Source: Streptomyces sp. SW4 (GTDB lineage: Bacteria > Actinomycetota > Actinomycetes > Streptomycetales > Streptomycetaceae). Taken from it: a stretch of 64,000 bases of DNA. The notes beneath the pieces are model-generated. The model had not been told where the DNA came from. It was given only the letters and a program-made list of their open reading frames with translations, and made no database searches. This document shows positions 19,328 through 29,186 of the stretch, piece by piece. The position numbers and the translations under genes were made by a program. Location: assembly GCA_003248315.1 (NCBI GenBank), contig QKWM01000004.1, forward strand, positions 1,984,001 to 2,048,000, written 5' to 3'. The number at the start of each line of letters is the position of its first letter. Positions within the stretch are counted from its first letter, which is position 1.

Positions 19328-20326
19328 ATGAAGAATGAGGGCAGCATGGGCCTGCTGGGGCTCACCGCCATGGAGGAACGCGTCTACCGGCACTTCCTGA
19401 GGAACCCGGGGACGTCCACGGACGACCTCCACCTGCTCTTCCACGCGCCGCGGCAGGACCTGCGCGCCGCGCTGGACCGCCTGACCGGATTCGGTCTGCT
19501 GCGGGCCGGCGGGCAGGACCGCACCCTGACGGCGGCGGATCCGGAGATCGCCGTCGGACTGCTCACCGACCGCCGGCTGAGCGAGCTGCACCACGAGTTG
19601 CAGCAGGTGACCAGACCCCGCCACCTGGTCGAGGAGCTGCGCGCGGAACAGGGCGCCCGCTCCGCGGCGGGCGGCGGCGTGGAACGGATGACGGACCTGG
19701 GCCAGATCCGCGACCGGATCGACGACCTCGCCTTCTTCGCCCGGGAGGAGATCCTGTCCGTCGAGCCCTACGAGGCGCTCACACCGGAGAACATCGAGCA
19801 CGCCCGGCCCCTGGACAGCCGCTGTCTGCGCCGGGGCGTGCGCATCCGCAGCGTCGTCCGCGAGAAGGCGCTGAGCGACCCGGCGACCGCCGCCTACCTG
19901 CGCGAACTCTGCGCCCAGGGCGCCCGGATCAGGGTCGCCCCGGACATCGCCGAACGGGTCCTGGTCTACGACCGGCACACCGCCCTGGTGCCGGCCGACC
20001 CGACGGACACCGCGCGCGGCGCCCTGGTGGCGCGGGAACCGGGGCTGGTGGCCAGCATCCTGGCCCTGTTCGACAAGATCTGGGACCAGGCCACCGACCT
20101 GGACCGGCTGCTCACCGGCCCGGCGCCGGACGGGGCGACCCTGTCCCCGATGGAACGGGAGGTCCTGAAGTCCATGTGCCGTGTCGCGAAGGACGAGATC
20201 GGCGCCCGTGAACTGGGCATCTCCCTGCGCACCTACCGCCGGCACGTCGCCGACGTGCTGCGCACCCTCGGCGCCGGCAACCGCGCCCACGCGGCCCTGC
20301 TGGCGCGCGAACGCGGCTGGATCTGA
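19328..20326 (+). CDS. TrmB/LuxR-type transcriptional regulator
   Basis: 332 residues, intact. The N-terminal winged-helix part (MGLLGLTAMEERVYRHFLRN, DLRAALDRLTGFGLL) is of TrmB type. A middle PLD-like sensor region (REEILSVEPYEAL, RGVRIRSVVREKAL, RVAPDIAERVLVYDRHTALV) follows, and the protein ends in a LuxR HTH (LSPMEREVLKSMC, LGISLRTYRRHVADVLRTLG). It belongs to the broad group of the three regulators at 2.7-5.8 kb but is more complete. An alternative start is ATG 19346. It may regulate the lanthipeptide cluster. Confidence 0.85.
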   Translation: MKNEGSMGLLGLTAMEERVYRHFLRNPGTSTDDLHLLFHAPRQDLRAALDRLTGFGLLRAGGQDRTLTAADPEIAVGLLTDRRLSELHHELQQVTRPRHLVEELRAEQGARSAAGGGVERMTDLGQIRDRIDDLAFFAREEILSVEPYEALTPENIEHARPLDSRCLRRGVRIRSVVREKALSDPATAAYLRELCAQGARIRVAPDIAERVLVYDRHTALVPADPTDTARGALVAREPGLVASILALFDKIWDQATDLDRLLTGPAPDGATLSPMEREVLKSMCRVAKDEIGARELGISLRTYRRHVADVLRTLGAGNRAHAALLARERGWI

Positions 20327-20329
20327 TCC

Positions 20330-20611
20330 TCAGGCGCCGCCCTCGGCGCTCCAGCCGGCGAGGGCCGGGTCGGTCAGGGCGTCGGCCAGCCAGGCCCGTG
20401 CCGCCGTGGGCGGCGAACCGGCCGGGGGCCGGATCCGCAGCTGGATCCGGCCCCCGTCCTCGTCGAGTCGCCAGGAACGCTCCCAGCCCGCGGGCAGTTT
20501 GCCGAGGATTCTCACCACGGCGGTCGCGGCGGGCGCGGTACCCGGCGGTCTGCGCACCAGCACCAGGTCCTGGAACTGTCTCGGTGCCATCCCGTCCGTC
20601 TTCACTGCCAT
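20330..20611 (-). CDS. Small conserved-type hypothetical protein
   Basis: 93 residues: MAVKTDGMAPRQFQDLVLVR, a central ILGKLPAGWERSWRLDEDGG and a C-terminal AWLADALTDPALAGW. No membrane segment and no recognised domain. The start overlaps the end of a tiny membrane-protein gene (20602-20775), and the two look translationally coupled. It is convergent with the regulator ending at 20326. Confidence 0.55.
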   Translation of the reverse strand: MAVKTDGMAPRQFQDLVLVRRPPGTAPAATAVVRILGKLPAGWERSWRLDEDGGRIQLRIRPPAGSPPTAARAWLADALTDPALAGWSAEGGA

Positions 20612-20775
20612 CCGTTGACGGACACCCGGACCGACGGCCCGCCCTTGCCGGTGAGCCCCGTGCCCACCGCCGCGGTCACCGGCAGCACCACGAGCAGCGC
20701 CAGCGCGAGCGCCGGAAGACCTCCCCTGACGGCGTTCCCGGTGCGGTTCCTGTGCGTGTTCCCCCTGTTTTCCAT
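20602..20775 (-). CDS. Tiny single-pass membrane or exported protein
   Basis: 57 residues: basic N-terminus (MENRGNTHRNRTGNAVRGG), one hydrophobic helix (LPALALALLVVLPVTAAVGTG) and a short tail ending SVNGWQ. GGAGG lies just before the ATG. Its stop falls inside the first codons of the gene ending at 20330, which suggests coupled translation. Function unknown. Confidence 0.5.
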   Translation of the reverse strand: MENRGNTHRNRTGNAVRGGLPALALALLVVLPVTAAVGTGLTGKGGPSVRVSVNGWQ

Positions 20776-20929
20776 GCCTCCGACTCTGCCAGCACCGGCC
20801 CCCGGCCTGAAGGCGGTTCGCTGTCAGGATCCTGCACCGGATGCGTCACTTGCTGTCACCCGCCGCGGACACGCGCGGGCCCGCGGGTCCGTACGAACCC
20901 GCGGGCCCCGCGCCGGACCGGACCGGCCG

Positions 20930-21379
20930 TCAGTCCGACTGCTGCCGCTTCGGGCGCCACACCACCAGCGCGCTGGTCTGCTGGACCTCCTGGTACGGCA
21001 CCAGGTCCCGCCGGTAGGAGGCGTGCACCGCCGCCTCCCGCTGGCGCATCGCCGTGGCGGCGCCGTCGAGCGCGTCCTGCAGCTCGGCGACCCTCGCCTG
21101 GAGCGCGGCGACCTGGTTCTCCAGTTCGATGATGCGCTTGATGCCGGCCAGGTTGATGCCCTCGTCCTGCGACAACTGCTGCACCTGGCGGAGCAGTTCG
21201 ATGTCCCGGGCCGAGTAGCGGCGGCCCCGGCCGGCGGTGCGGTCCGGCGACACCAGACCCAGACGGTCGTACTGACGCAGGGTCTGCGGGTGCAGGCCGG
21301 AGAGCTGGGCCGCCACCGAGATGACGTAGACCGGGGTGTCCTCGGTCAGTTCATACGGGTTGCGTCGACGGCCGTCCAT
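20930..21379 (-). CDS. hspR: MerR-family heat-shock repressor HspR
   Basis: 149 residues, intact. MerR-type HTH with YVISVAAQLSGLHPQTLRQY, then GRRYSARDIELLRQVQQL, and a coiled-coil region (IELENQVAALQARVAELQ). HspR binds HAIR repeats with DnaK as co-repressor and represses the dnaK operon, clpB and itself. It is the last gene of dnaK-grpE-dnaJ-hspR, 6 bp after dnaJ, which gives feedback control. HAIR sites are visible upstream of dnaK and clpB. Confidence 0.97.
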   Translation of the reverse strand: MDGRRRNPYELTEDTPVYVISVAAQLSGLHPQTLRQYDRLGLVSPDRTAGRGRRYSARDIELLRQVQQLSQDEGINLAGIKRIIELENQVAALQARVAELQDALDGAATAMRQREAAVHASYRRDLVPYQEVQQTSALVVWRPKRQQSD

Positions 21380-21385
21380 CTGACA

Positions 21386-22558
21386 TCAAGCTCCCTTCGC
21401 GGCCTGGAACAGCTCCGCCCGCGGGTCCTCGCCCGCGGTCGCCTCGCGATACGCCTCGAGTGCGTCACGAGCCTTCCCCGTCAGGTCCTTCGGAACACTC
21501 ACCTCGACGGTGACCAGCAGGTCCCCGCGGGTCCCGTCCTTGCGGACCGCGCCCTTGCCCCGCGCCCGCATGGTGCGGCCGTTGGGGGTGCCGGCGGGCA
21601 GCTTCAGGGTGACCGGCGGCCCGCCCAGGGTCGGGACGCGCACCTCGCCGCCGAGCGCCGCCTCGGGGTAGGTGACCGGGACGGTGACGGTGAGGTTGTC
21701 GCCCTTGCGGCCGAAGACGGGGTGCTCCTTGACGTGGACCACCACGTACAGGTCGCCCGCCGGGCCGCCCGCTCGCCGGGCGCGCCCTTGCCGCGCAGCC
21801 GGATGCGCTGGCCGTCGTGGACCCCGGCCGGGATGCGGACCTGCATCGTCCGCGAGGACTTGGCCCGTCCGGAGCCCTTGCAGACGTCGCAGGGGTGCTC
21901 CGCGATCAGGCCGCGGCCCTTGCAGTCCGGGCAGGGGTCGGTGAGCGAGAAGCCGCCGCCGGAGCCCGCGCGACCTGGCCGGTGCCGACGCAGGTCGGGC
22001 ACACGCGCGGCGTGCCGTTCTTGTCGCCGGTGCCCGAACAGGCCTTGCAGGGCTGCTGGGAGGACATCCGCAGCGGCACCGTGGCGCCCTCGATGGCCTC
22101 CGTGAAGCTCAGGGTGACCTCGGACTCGATGTCCTGGCCGCGCCTGGGCTGGGTGCGGGTCCCGGCGGTGCCCCGGTTGAACAGGCCCCGAAGACGTCAC
22201 CGAGTCCGCCGCCGAAGCCGCCGGCCCCCTGGCCGCCGCCCTGGGCGCCGCCTCCGAAGAGGTCGCTGAGGTCGAAGTTGAAGGAGCCGCCCGCCCCCGG
22301 TCCGGGGCGGAAGCCGCCGTTGCCGAAGAGGGCGCGGGCTTCGTCGTACTCCTTGCGCTTCTTGGGGTCGCCGAGGACGTCGTTCGCCTCGGAGATCTCC
22401 TTGAAGCGCTCCTCGGCCTTGGCGTTGCCCTTGTTGGCGTCCGGGTGGAACTCGCGGGCGAGCTTCCGGTACGCCTTCTTGATCTCGGCCTCGGTGGCGT
22501 CCTTGGGGACGCCGAGGACCTTGTAGTAGTCCTTCTCGATGAAGTCCTTCGTGCTCAT
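21386..22558 (-). CDS. dnaJ: Co-chaperone DnaJ (three frameshifts in this sequence)
   Basis: Hsp40 that stimulates the DnaK ATPase. J domain with the HPD motif (REFHPDANKG), Gly/Phe region (GGSFNFDLSDLFGGG), zinc-finger region with CKACSGTG, CPTCVGTG, CPDCKGRG and CDVCKGSG, and C-terminal substrate domains ending AELFQAAKGA. Single bases are missing near 22190, 21970 and 21770. With three bases added the length is 391 residues, normal for the family, so these are taken as sequence errors. Confidence 0.95.
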
Positions 22559-22591
22559 CCCCGACGTCCCTCCTCTCTCATCGATGCAAGC

Positions 22592-23265
22592 TCAGCCCTC
22601 GTCCGGGCCACCGCTCTCCTTGTTCTCCGCGGACTCCGCCTGTCCCTCGGTGCCCTCCTCGGCCGGCTTGACCGTCTGCGCGCCCGGCTGGGGCTCGGCC
22701 ACGGCCACCCGCGCGGGGCGGATGGTGCGCTCGCCGATGCGGTACCCGGGCTGCAGGATCGCCACGCACGTCGTCTCGGTGACGTCGGGCGCGTAGGAGT
22801 GCATCAGGGCCTCGTGGATCGTCGGGTCGAAGGGCTCGCCCTCCTTGCCGAACTGCTGCAGGCCCATCTTGGCGACGGTGGTCTCCAGCGACTCGGCGAC
22901 GGACTTGAACCCGCCGACCAGCTCGCCGTGTTCCCGCGCGCGGCCGATGTCGTCGAGCACGGGCAGCAGCTCGGTCAGGAGGTTCGCCACGGCGACCTCC
23001 TTGACCGCGGCCCGGTCCCGCTCGACCCGGCGGCGGTAGTTCTGGTACTCGGCCTGGAGCCGCTGGAGGTCCGCCGTGCGCTCGTTCAGCGCCGTGCGCG
23101 CCTGGTCCAGCTGGGCCACCAGGCCCGCGTCCTGGCTCGCGTCCCGGCCGGGGCCGCCCCCGCCTCCGAGGAGGGGGCGGCGGCCTTCGGCTCGGCGTCG
23201 TCGGTGTTCTCGGCGCCGGAGGGGACGTCGGGCTTCTCGTCAAAACCCGGGGTCTCCTCCGTCAC
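22592..23265 (-). CDS. grpE: Nucleotide-exchange factor GrpE (one frameshift)
   Basis: About 224 residues after one restored base near 23158. N-terminal acidic tail, long coiled coil (LQRLQAEYQNYRRRVERDRA) and the beta domain with GEPFDPTIHEALMH and VLQPGY-like AILQPGYRIGERTIRPARV. It promotes ADP release from DnaK. GTG 23265 overlaps the dnaK stop by 4 nt. Confidence 0.96.
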
Positions 23266-25114
23266 GCGGCACCGTCCTTGCGCTCGTCGTCGACGATCTC
23301 GGCGTCCACCACGTCGTCGTCGGCGGCCTTGGCGCCACCGGCCGCGGCGCCCTCGGGACCGCCGGCGGCGGCCTGCGCGCCCTGGGCGTCGGCGTACATG
23401 GCCTGGCCCAGCTTCTGGGAGACGGCGGCGACCTTCTCCGTGGCGGTGCGGATCTCGGCGGTGTCCTCGCCCTTGAGCTTCTCCTTCAGCTCGGCGACGG
23501 CCTCCTCGACCTCGGTCTTCACCTCGCCCGGGACCTTGTCCTCGTTGTCCTTGAGGAACTTCTCGGTCTGGTAGACGAGCTGCTCGCCCTGGTTGCGGGT
23601 CTCGGCGGCCTCGCGGCGCTTGTGGTCCTCCTCCGCGTAGCGCTCGGCCTCCTCACGCATGCGGTCGACCTCGTCCTTCGGCAGCGAGGAGCCGCCGGTG
23701 ACGGTCATCTTCTGCTCCTTGCCGGTGCCGAGGTCCTTCGCCGTGACGTGCATGATGCCGTTGGCGTCGATGTCGAAGGAGACCTCGATCTGCGGGACGC
23801 CGCGCGGCGCCGGGGCAGACCGGTCAGCTCGAACATGCCGAGCTTCTTGTTGTACGCCGCGATCTCGCGCTCGCCCTGGTAGACCTGGATCTGCACCGAC
23901 GGCTGGTTGTCCTCGGCCGTGGTGAAGATCTCCGAACGCTTCGTCGGGATCGTGGTGTTGCGCTCGATCAGCTTGGTCATGATGCCGCCCTTGGTCTCGA
24001 TGCCGAGGGACAGCGGGGTGACGTCGAGCAGCAGGACGTCCTTGACCTCGCCCTTGAGGACACCGGCCTGGAGGGAGGCGCCGACGGCGACGACCTCGTC
24101 CGGGTTGACGCCCTTGTTGGCCTCCTTGCCGCCGGTCAGCTCCTTGACCAGCTCGGCGACGGCCGGCATACGGGTCGAGCCGCCGACGAGGACGACGTGG
24201 TCGATCTCGCTCAGCTGGATGCCGGCGTCCTTGATCACGTTGTGGAACGGGATCTTGCAGCGCTCGAGCAGGTCGCTGGTCAGCTGCTGGAACTGGGCGC
24301 GGGTGAGCTTCTCGTCCAGGTGCAGCGGGCCCTCGGCGGAGGCCGTGATGTAGGGCAGGTTGATCGAGGTCTCGGTGGAGGAGGACAGCTCGATCTTCGC
24401 CTTCTCGGCGGCCTCGCGCAGGCGCTGGAGCGCCATCTTGTCCTTGGAGAGGTCCACGCCGTGACCGGACTGGAACTGCTTGACCAGGTAGTCGACGATG
24501 CGCTGGTCCCAGTCGTCACCACCGAGGTGGTTGTCACCGTTGGTGGCCTTCACCTCGACCACGCCGTCGCCGATCTCCAGCAGCGAGACGTCGAACGTAC
24601 CGCCACCGAGGTCGAAGACCAGGATGGTCTGGTCCTCCTTCTCCAGGCCGTACGCCAGCGCGGCCGCGGTGGGCTCGTTGACGATGCGCAGCACGTTCAG
24701 GCCCGCGATCTCGCCGGCCTCCTTGGTGGCCTGGCGCTCGGCGTCGTTGAAGTACGCCGGGACGGTGATGACCGCGTCGGTGACCTTCTCGCCCAGGTAG
24801 GCCTCGGCGTCCCGCTTCAGCTTCTGCAGGATGAACGCCGAGATCTGCTGCGGGTTGAAGTCCTTGCCGTCGAGGTTGATCTTCCAGTCGGTGCCCATGT
24901 GGCGCTTGACCGACCGGATGGTGCGGTCCACGTTGGTGACCGCCTGGCGCTTGGCCACCTCACCCACGAGGACTTCGCCGTTCTTGGCGAAGGCGACGAC
25001 GGACGGCGTGGTCCTGGCGCCCTCGGCGTTGGTGATGACGGTGGGCTCGCCGCCCTCCAGAACGCTGACGACGGAGTTAGTCGTGCCCAGGTCGATGCCG
25101 ACCGCACGTGCCAT
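23262..25114 (-). CDS. dnaK: Chaperone DnaK (one frameshift)
   Basis: Hsp70. ATPase domain with GIDLGTTNSVVSVLEGG, the phosphate-binding VFDLGGGTFDVSLLEIGDG and VLVGGSTRMPAV; substrate-binding domain with LLLDVTPLSLGIETKGG. One C is missing near 23815: GLPPAPRGVPQ is interrupted after GLP and resumes in another frame. With it restored the protein is 617 residues, the normal length. First gene of dnaK-grpE-dnaJ-hspR, preceded by two HAIR operators. Confidence 0.97.
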
Positions 25115-25133
25115 GGTTGATTCCTCCAGCTGA

Positions 25134-25154
25134 CTTGAGTGGAACAGGCTCAAG
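25134..25154. promoter_or_regulatory. HAIR operator 1 upstream of dnaK
   Basis: CTTGAGT-N7-GCTCAAG, matching the HspR consensus at 13 of 14 arm positions, 19 bp upstream of the dnaK start. Probable HspR repression site. Confidence 0.93.
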
Positions 25155-25185
25155 TGTGCACGACGGCTCCGAGTGGGTCAACAGA

Positions 25186-25206
25186 GCTGAGTCCGCCCGA
25201 CTCAAC
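25186..25206. promoter_or_regulatory. HAIR-like operator 2 upstream of dnaK
   Basis: GCTGAGT-N7-ACTCAAC, a weaker second HspR-type repeat 52 bp from the first (five helical turns). Two sites in phase would allow cooperative binding. Confidence 0.7.
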
Positions 25207-25208
25207 TC

Positions 25209-26363
25209 TTATCCGTTCCTTACACGCAATGGCGCTCTGACCTGCGAAAACGTGGACGGCCGGGTCTGGCGAACCGGAAAATTCACCCCCGTACGAGGGT
25301 GCCGCGCGGGCCCGACGGGGAGCCGCCGAGGGGGACGTCGAGCCGGGCTCCGCCCGTTCTCCGGCCGCCGGCCCACCCGCAGCAGCACCAGTACCGCCGC
25401 CGCCGCGCCCCCGGCCACGCCCAGCACGGCCGGGGCGCCCGCCCGGCCGGTGTGCACCAGTACCCCGGCCAGGACCCCGCCGAACGCGCCGGCGCCCAGC
25501 AGCACCACCGCACCCCGCGCGGTGCACCCGGCCGCCCGCAGCCGGTGGGCGAGATGGTCGGGTCCGCTCCGGAGCGGGGGCCGCCCGCGGGCGCACCGGG
25601 AGAGGAGGACGAGGGCCACGTCGGCGACGGCCAGGACGGTGAGCGCGAACAGCACGCCCGCACCGGTGCCCGGATCGCGCCCCGCGCGGGTGAACACCGC
25701 CGCCGCGGCCGGCACGAACCCGGCGAACAGCGCCCCGCACGCCCCGAGGCCGGTCCGCGCGGGAGGCCAGTTGTGCAGCAGGAAGCCGGTCAGCGCGGCG
25801 GCCAGCACGCTCAGCAGCACGGCGAGCCCGTCCATCACCTCGGCCGCCGCGCAGGCGCCGGCACCGAAGGCGGTCACGACCCCCACCGTGCCGGCCAGCC
25901 CGTCGGCGTGGTCGAGCCCGGCGAAGGCGAGGGCGACGCCCGTGATCCAGCCGGCCGCCAGCACCCCGGCGACGACCCCCGTCTCCTCGTACGGCACGAC
26001 GCACGCCGCCGCGACGGCCGTGCCGGCGGCGAGCCAGCGCCGCCGCAGCCGCCGGACGTCATGAGCCAGCCCGAGCGCCGCGACAGCGCACCCGGCGACC
26101 AGCAGGGCGTCCGCCCCCGGGCCGAGCGGCACGGCGCCGGTGCCGTGCACGACCCCGACGACCAGGACGGTGACCAGGACGACGGCCACTCCGCCGAGCA
26201 GCGGCACGGGCCGCCGCCGGCCGGCCGGCGGACGGCGCCGGTCGACGATCCCGAGGCGCAGCGCCGGTGCCCGCAGCAGCGCGGTGAGCAGGGCGGCCAG
26301 GAGCAGGGAGGCGGTGGCGGCGGCGGTCCGTAGAGCACCCGCCCAAGATAGGGCGAATATCAT
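25209..26363 (-). CDS. MraY/WecA-like membrane glycosyltransferase family 4 protein
   Basis: 384 residues, intact, about ten hydrophobic segments. The pattern is that of polyprenyl-phosphate N-acetylhexosamine-1-phosphate transferases: RPVPLLGGVAV near the N-terminus, ALGLAHDVRRLRRRWL (normally GxxDD), FAGLDHADGLAGTVG (normally NxxDGxDGL) and AHRLRAAGCT (normally HxH region). Several of these acidic and His positions are altered, so catalytic activity is uncertain. The stop lies only 3 bp from the distal HAIR site of dnaK. Confidence 0.7.
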   Translation of the reverse strand: MIFALSWAGALRTAAATASLLLAALLTALLRAPALRLGIVDRRRPPAGRRRPVPLLGGVAVVLVTVLVVGVVHGTGAVPLGPGADALLVAGCAVAALGLAHDVRRLRRRWLAAGTAVAAACVVPYEETGVVAGVLAAGWITGVALAFAGLDHADGLAGTVGVVTAFGAGACAAAEVMDGLAVLLSVLAAALTGFLLHNWPPARTGLGACGALFAGFVPAAAAVFTRAGRDPGTGAGVLFALTVLAVADVALVLLSRCARGRPPLRSGPDHLAHRLRAAGCTARGAVVLLGAGAFGGVLAGVLVHTGRAGAPAVLGVAGGAAAAVLVLLRVGRRPENGRSPARRPPRRLPVGPARHPRTGVNFPVRQTRPSTFSQVRAPLRVRNG

Positions 26364-26553
26364 GATTTGCTGAGAATTGCCCGGCCGGACCGGCGTGGCG
26401 GCCGGGCGCACGCGGTCAGGGTTGCCTCAGCGACGCAGATCACCGCACGTCCGACTACAGTGCGGCTCAGGATGGGGGTACTCTCGAACGGACTGGATAA
26501 GTTACCGCTTAGTAATACCGCCCCTCGCAACCTCGCAGGCCGAGGAGCCCCCA

Positions 26554-28836
26554 ATGCAACTCGCCGCGATCATCGTGTCGCTGGTCCTGATCGTGGTCGG
26601 CGTGGCACTGTTCGGCCGCGCTGTCCTGCAGATCGTCAACCACATGCGGCTGGGCCAGCCCGTACCGGCCGGCACGCGGACCAACGACCCCGCACGGCGC
26701 ACCCTGACCGTGGTCAAGGAGTTCCTCGGCCACACCCGGATGAACCGCTGGGGCATCGTCGGGGTCGCCCACTGGTTCGTGGCGGTGGGCTTCTTCACCC
26801 TGCTGCTGACGATCGTCAACGCGATCGGCCAGCTCTTCCAGGCCGACTGGATCCTGCCGGTCCTCGGCGACTGGGCGCCGTACAACGTCTACGTCGAGTT
26901 CATCGGCACGATGACCGTGGTCGGCATCCTCACGCTGATCGTCATCCGGCAGCTGAGCCACCCGAGGAAGCCGGGCCGCAAGTCCCGCTTCGCCGGCTCC
27001 AACTTCGGCCAGGCGTACTTCGTCGAGGCCGTCATCCTCATCGTCGGCGTCTGCATCTTCATGCTGCACGCCCTCGAGGGCGCCCTCCACCACGTCGACG
27101 GCTACGAGGCGTCGTTCTTCATCTCGTACCCGGTCGTCGCCGCCCTCCAGGACCTGGACGTCTCCACGCTCCAGAACCTCGTCTACTTCTTCGCCGGCCT
27201 GAAGATCGCGACCTCCTTCATCTGGATGATCACGGTCGCCCTGAAGACCGACATGGGCGTGGCCTGGCACCGCTTCCTGGCCTTCCCGAACATCTGGTTC
27301 AAGCGCAACGCCGACGGCGAGCCCTCCCTCGGCGCCCTGCTGCCGATGACGAGCGGCGGCAAGCCGATCGACTTCGCCGACCCCGGCGAGGACGACGTCT
27401 TCGGCGTCTCCCAGGTCGAGCACTTCTCCTGGAAGGGCCTGCTGGACTTCTCCACCTGCACCGAGTGCGGCCGCTGCCAGTCGCAGTGCCCCGCCTGGAA
27501 CACCGGCAAGCCGCTCTCCCCCAAGCTGCTGATCATGTCCCTGCGGGACAACGCCCACGCCAAGGCCCCCTACCTGCTGGCCGGCGGCGGCAAGACGATG
27601 GAGGGCGAGGAGAAGGCCACCGAGGAGCAGCTCGCCGGTGTGCCCGCATCCGCCCTCGCCGAGGCCGAGCGCCCGCTGATCGGCACCGCCGAGGAGAACG
27701 GCGTCATCGACCCCGACGTCCTGTGGTCCTGCACCACCTGCGGCGCCTGCGTCGAGCAGTGCCCGGTCGACATCGAGCACGTCGACCACATCGTCGACAT
27801 GCGCCGCTACCAGGTCATGATCGAGTCCTCGTTCCCGTCCGAGGCGGGCACGATGCTCAAGAACCTGGAGAAGAAGGGCAACCCCTGGGGCCTGGCGAAG
27901 AAGCAGCGCCTGGAGTGGCTCAAGGAGGTCGACTTCGAGGTCCCGGTCGTCGGCAAGGACATCGAGGACCTCACCGAGGTCGAGTACCTCTACTGGGTCG
28001 GCTGCGCCGGCGCCCTGGAGGACCGCGCCAAGAAGACCACCAAGGCCTTCGCGGAGCTGCTGCACATGGCGGGCGTGAAGTTCGCCATCATGGGCGGCGA
28101 CGAGAAGTGCACCGGCGACTCCGCCCGCCGCCTCGGCAACGAGCCCCTGTTCCAGGAGCTCGGCATGGAGAACGTCATGTCCCTCAACGCCGCCTTCGGC
28201 GAGGAGATGGACGACGACGGCAAGGTCACGCCCGAGTCGAAGAAGCCCAGGTCGGCGAAGAAGATCGTCGCGACCTGCCCGCACTGCCTCAACACCCTCG
28301 GCAACGAGTACCCGCAGCTCGGCGGCGACTACGAGGTGATCCACCACACCCAGCTGCTCCAGCACCTGGTGGACGAGGGCAAGCTGATCCCGGTGACCCC
28401 GGTCGAGGGCATCATCACGTACCACGACCCCTGCTACCTGGGCCGCCACAACAAGATCTACACGCCGCCGCGCGAGATCATCGCCTCCGTCCCCGGCGTC
28501 CGCAACGAGGAGATGCACCGCCACAAGGAACGCGGCTTCTGCTGCGGCGCCGGCGGCGCCCGGATGTGGATGGAGGAGCGGATCGGCAAGCGCATCAACA
28601 ACGAGCGCGTCGACGAGGCCCTCTCCGTCAACCCGGACATCGTCTCCACCGCCTGCCCGTTCTGCCTGGTCATGCTGACCGACTCGGTCAACGGCAAGAA
28701 GAACGACGGCAAGGCCAAGGAGTCCATCCAGGTCGTGGACGTCGCCCAGCTCCTGCTGGAGTCGGTCAAGACGCCGGTGGACCCCGAGGGTTCGGCGGAG
28801 TCGGAGGCGGCGCCCGAGCCCGAGCCGGTGAAGTAG
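26554..28836 (+). CDS. Fused membrane and Fe-S heterodisulfide-reductase-like oxidoreductase
   Basis: 760 residues, intact. The N-terminal third has five or so transmembrane helices like the NarI/HdrE cytochrome b domain. Two 4Fe-4S ferredoxin motifs follow (CTECGRCQSQCP; CTTCGACVEQCPVD), then two CCG domains (HDPCYLGRHNKIY, GFCCGAGGARMWMEE, ACPFCLVMLTD). Such proteins pass electrons between the quinone pool and a cytosolic thiol/disulfide or other partner. GAGGAG lies before the ATG. Conserved near dnaK in Streptomyces. The substrate is unknown. Confidence 0.9.
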   Translation: MQLAAIIVSLVLIVVGVALFGRAVLQIVNHMRLGQPVPAGTRTNDPARRTLTVVKEFLGHTRMNRWGIVGVAHWFVAVGFFTLLLTIVNAIGQLFQADWILPVLGDWAPYNVYVEFIGTMTVVGILTLIVIRQLSHPRKPGRKSRFAGSNFGQAYFVEAVILIVGVCIFMLHALEGALHHVDGYEASFFISYPVVAALQDLDVSTLQNLVYFFAGLKIATSFIWMITVALKTDMGVAWHRFLAFPNIWFKRNADGEPSLGALLPMTSGGKPIDFADPGEDDVFGVSQVEHFSWKGLLDFSTCTECGRCQSQCPAWNTGKPLSPKLLIMSLRDNAHAKAPYLLAGGGKTMEGEEKATEEQLAGVPASALAEAERPLIGTAEENGVIDPDVLWSCTTCGACVEQCPVDIEHVDHIVDMRRYQVMIESSFPSEAGTMLKNLEKKGNPWGLAKKQRLEWLKEVDFEVPVVGKDIEDLTEVEYLYWVGCAGALEDRAKKTTKAFAELLHMAGVKFAIMGGDEKCTGDSARRLGNEPLFQELGMENVMSLNAAFGEEMDDDGKVTPESKKPRSAKKIVATCPHCLNTLGNEYPQLGGDYEVIHHTQLLQHLVDEGKLIPVTPVEGIITYHDPCYLGRHNKIYTPPREIIASVPGVRNEEMHRHKERGFCCGAGGARMWMEERIGKRINNERVDEALSVNPDIVSTACPFCLVMLTDSVNGKKNDGKAKESIQVVDVAQLLLESVKTPVDPEGSAESEAAPEPEPVK

Positions 28837-28909
28837 CACCCGCACCGGTGCGGTGACCCCCGCGCCGGCGCACCGGACACCGCCGTGGCGCCCGCGCCCC
28901 GGCCGGCCC

Positions 28910-28941
28910 GTGCCCCCGCGTCCCCGAGGACGCGGGGGCAC
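28910..28941. terminator. Terminator after the Fe-S oxidoreductase
   Basis: 14-bp perfect stem (GTGCCCCCGCGTCC and complement) with a CCGA loop, 74 bp after the stop. The remaining gap up to 29186 shows no gene on either strand that I can support. Confidence 0.85.
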
Positions 28942-29186
28942 GCGTGTGTTCCGGGACTCCGCCCCGGCCGCCTCCGGCCGCCCCCGCCCGGTGCCGGCAT
29001 CCGCGGCGCAGACCGCCGCCCCTCCCCCACTGGCCGGCCGCACCCCGCCCCGGCGGGCAACACCCTTAGGGACCGGCCCGTCGGCCCGCCGCACCCCCGT
29101 AAGGGATGTCACAGCTCGGCCGCAAAGCCGGGCCCGGAACCCCGGGCCCGGCACGTCACCCTCCGGGACCAGGTACGTTCGAAGGC

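Noticed and set aside
23262..25114. Programmed frameshift in dnaK
   Set aside because: No slippery site or stimulator; the same -1 pattern occurs in dozens of unrelated genes.
26509..29154. 881-residue minus-strand frame opposite the Fe-S oxidoreductase
   Set aside because: Composition (Val/Leu/Asp/Gly/Arg/His runs) is that of an antisense frame; the plus-strand protein has clear Fe-S motifs.
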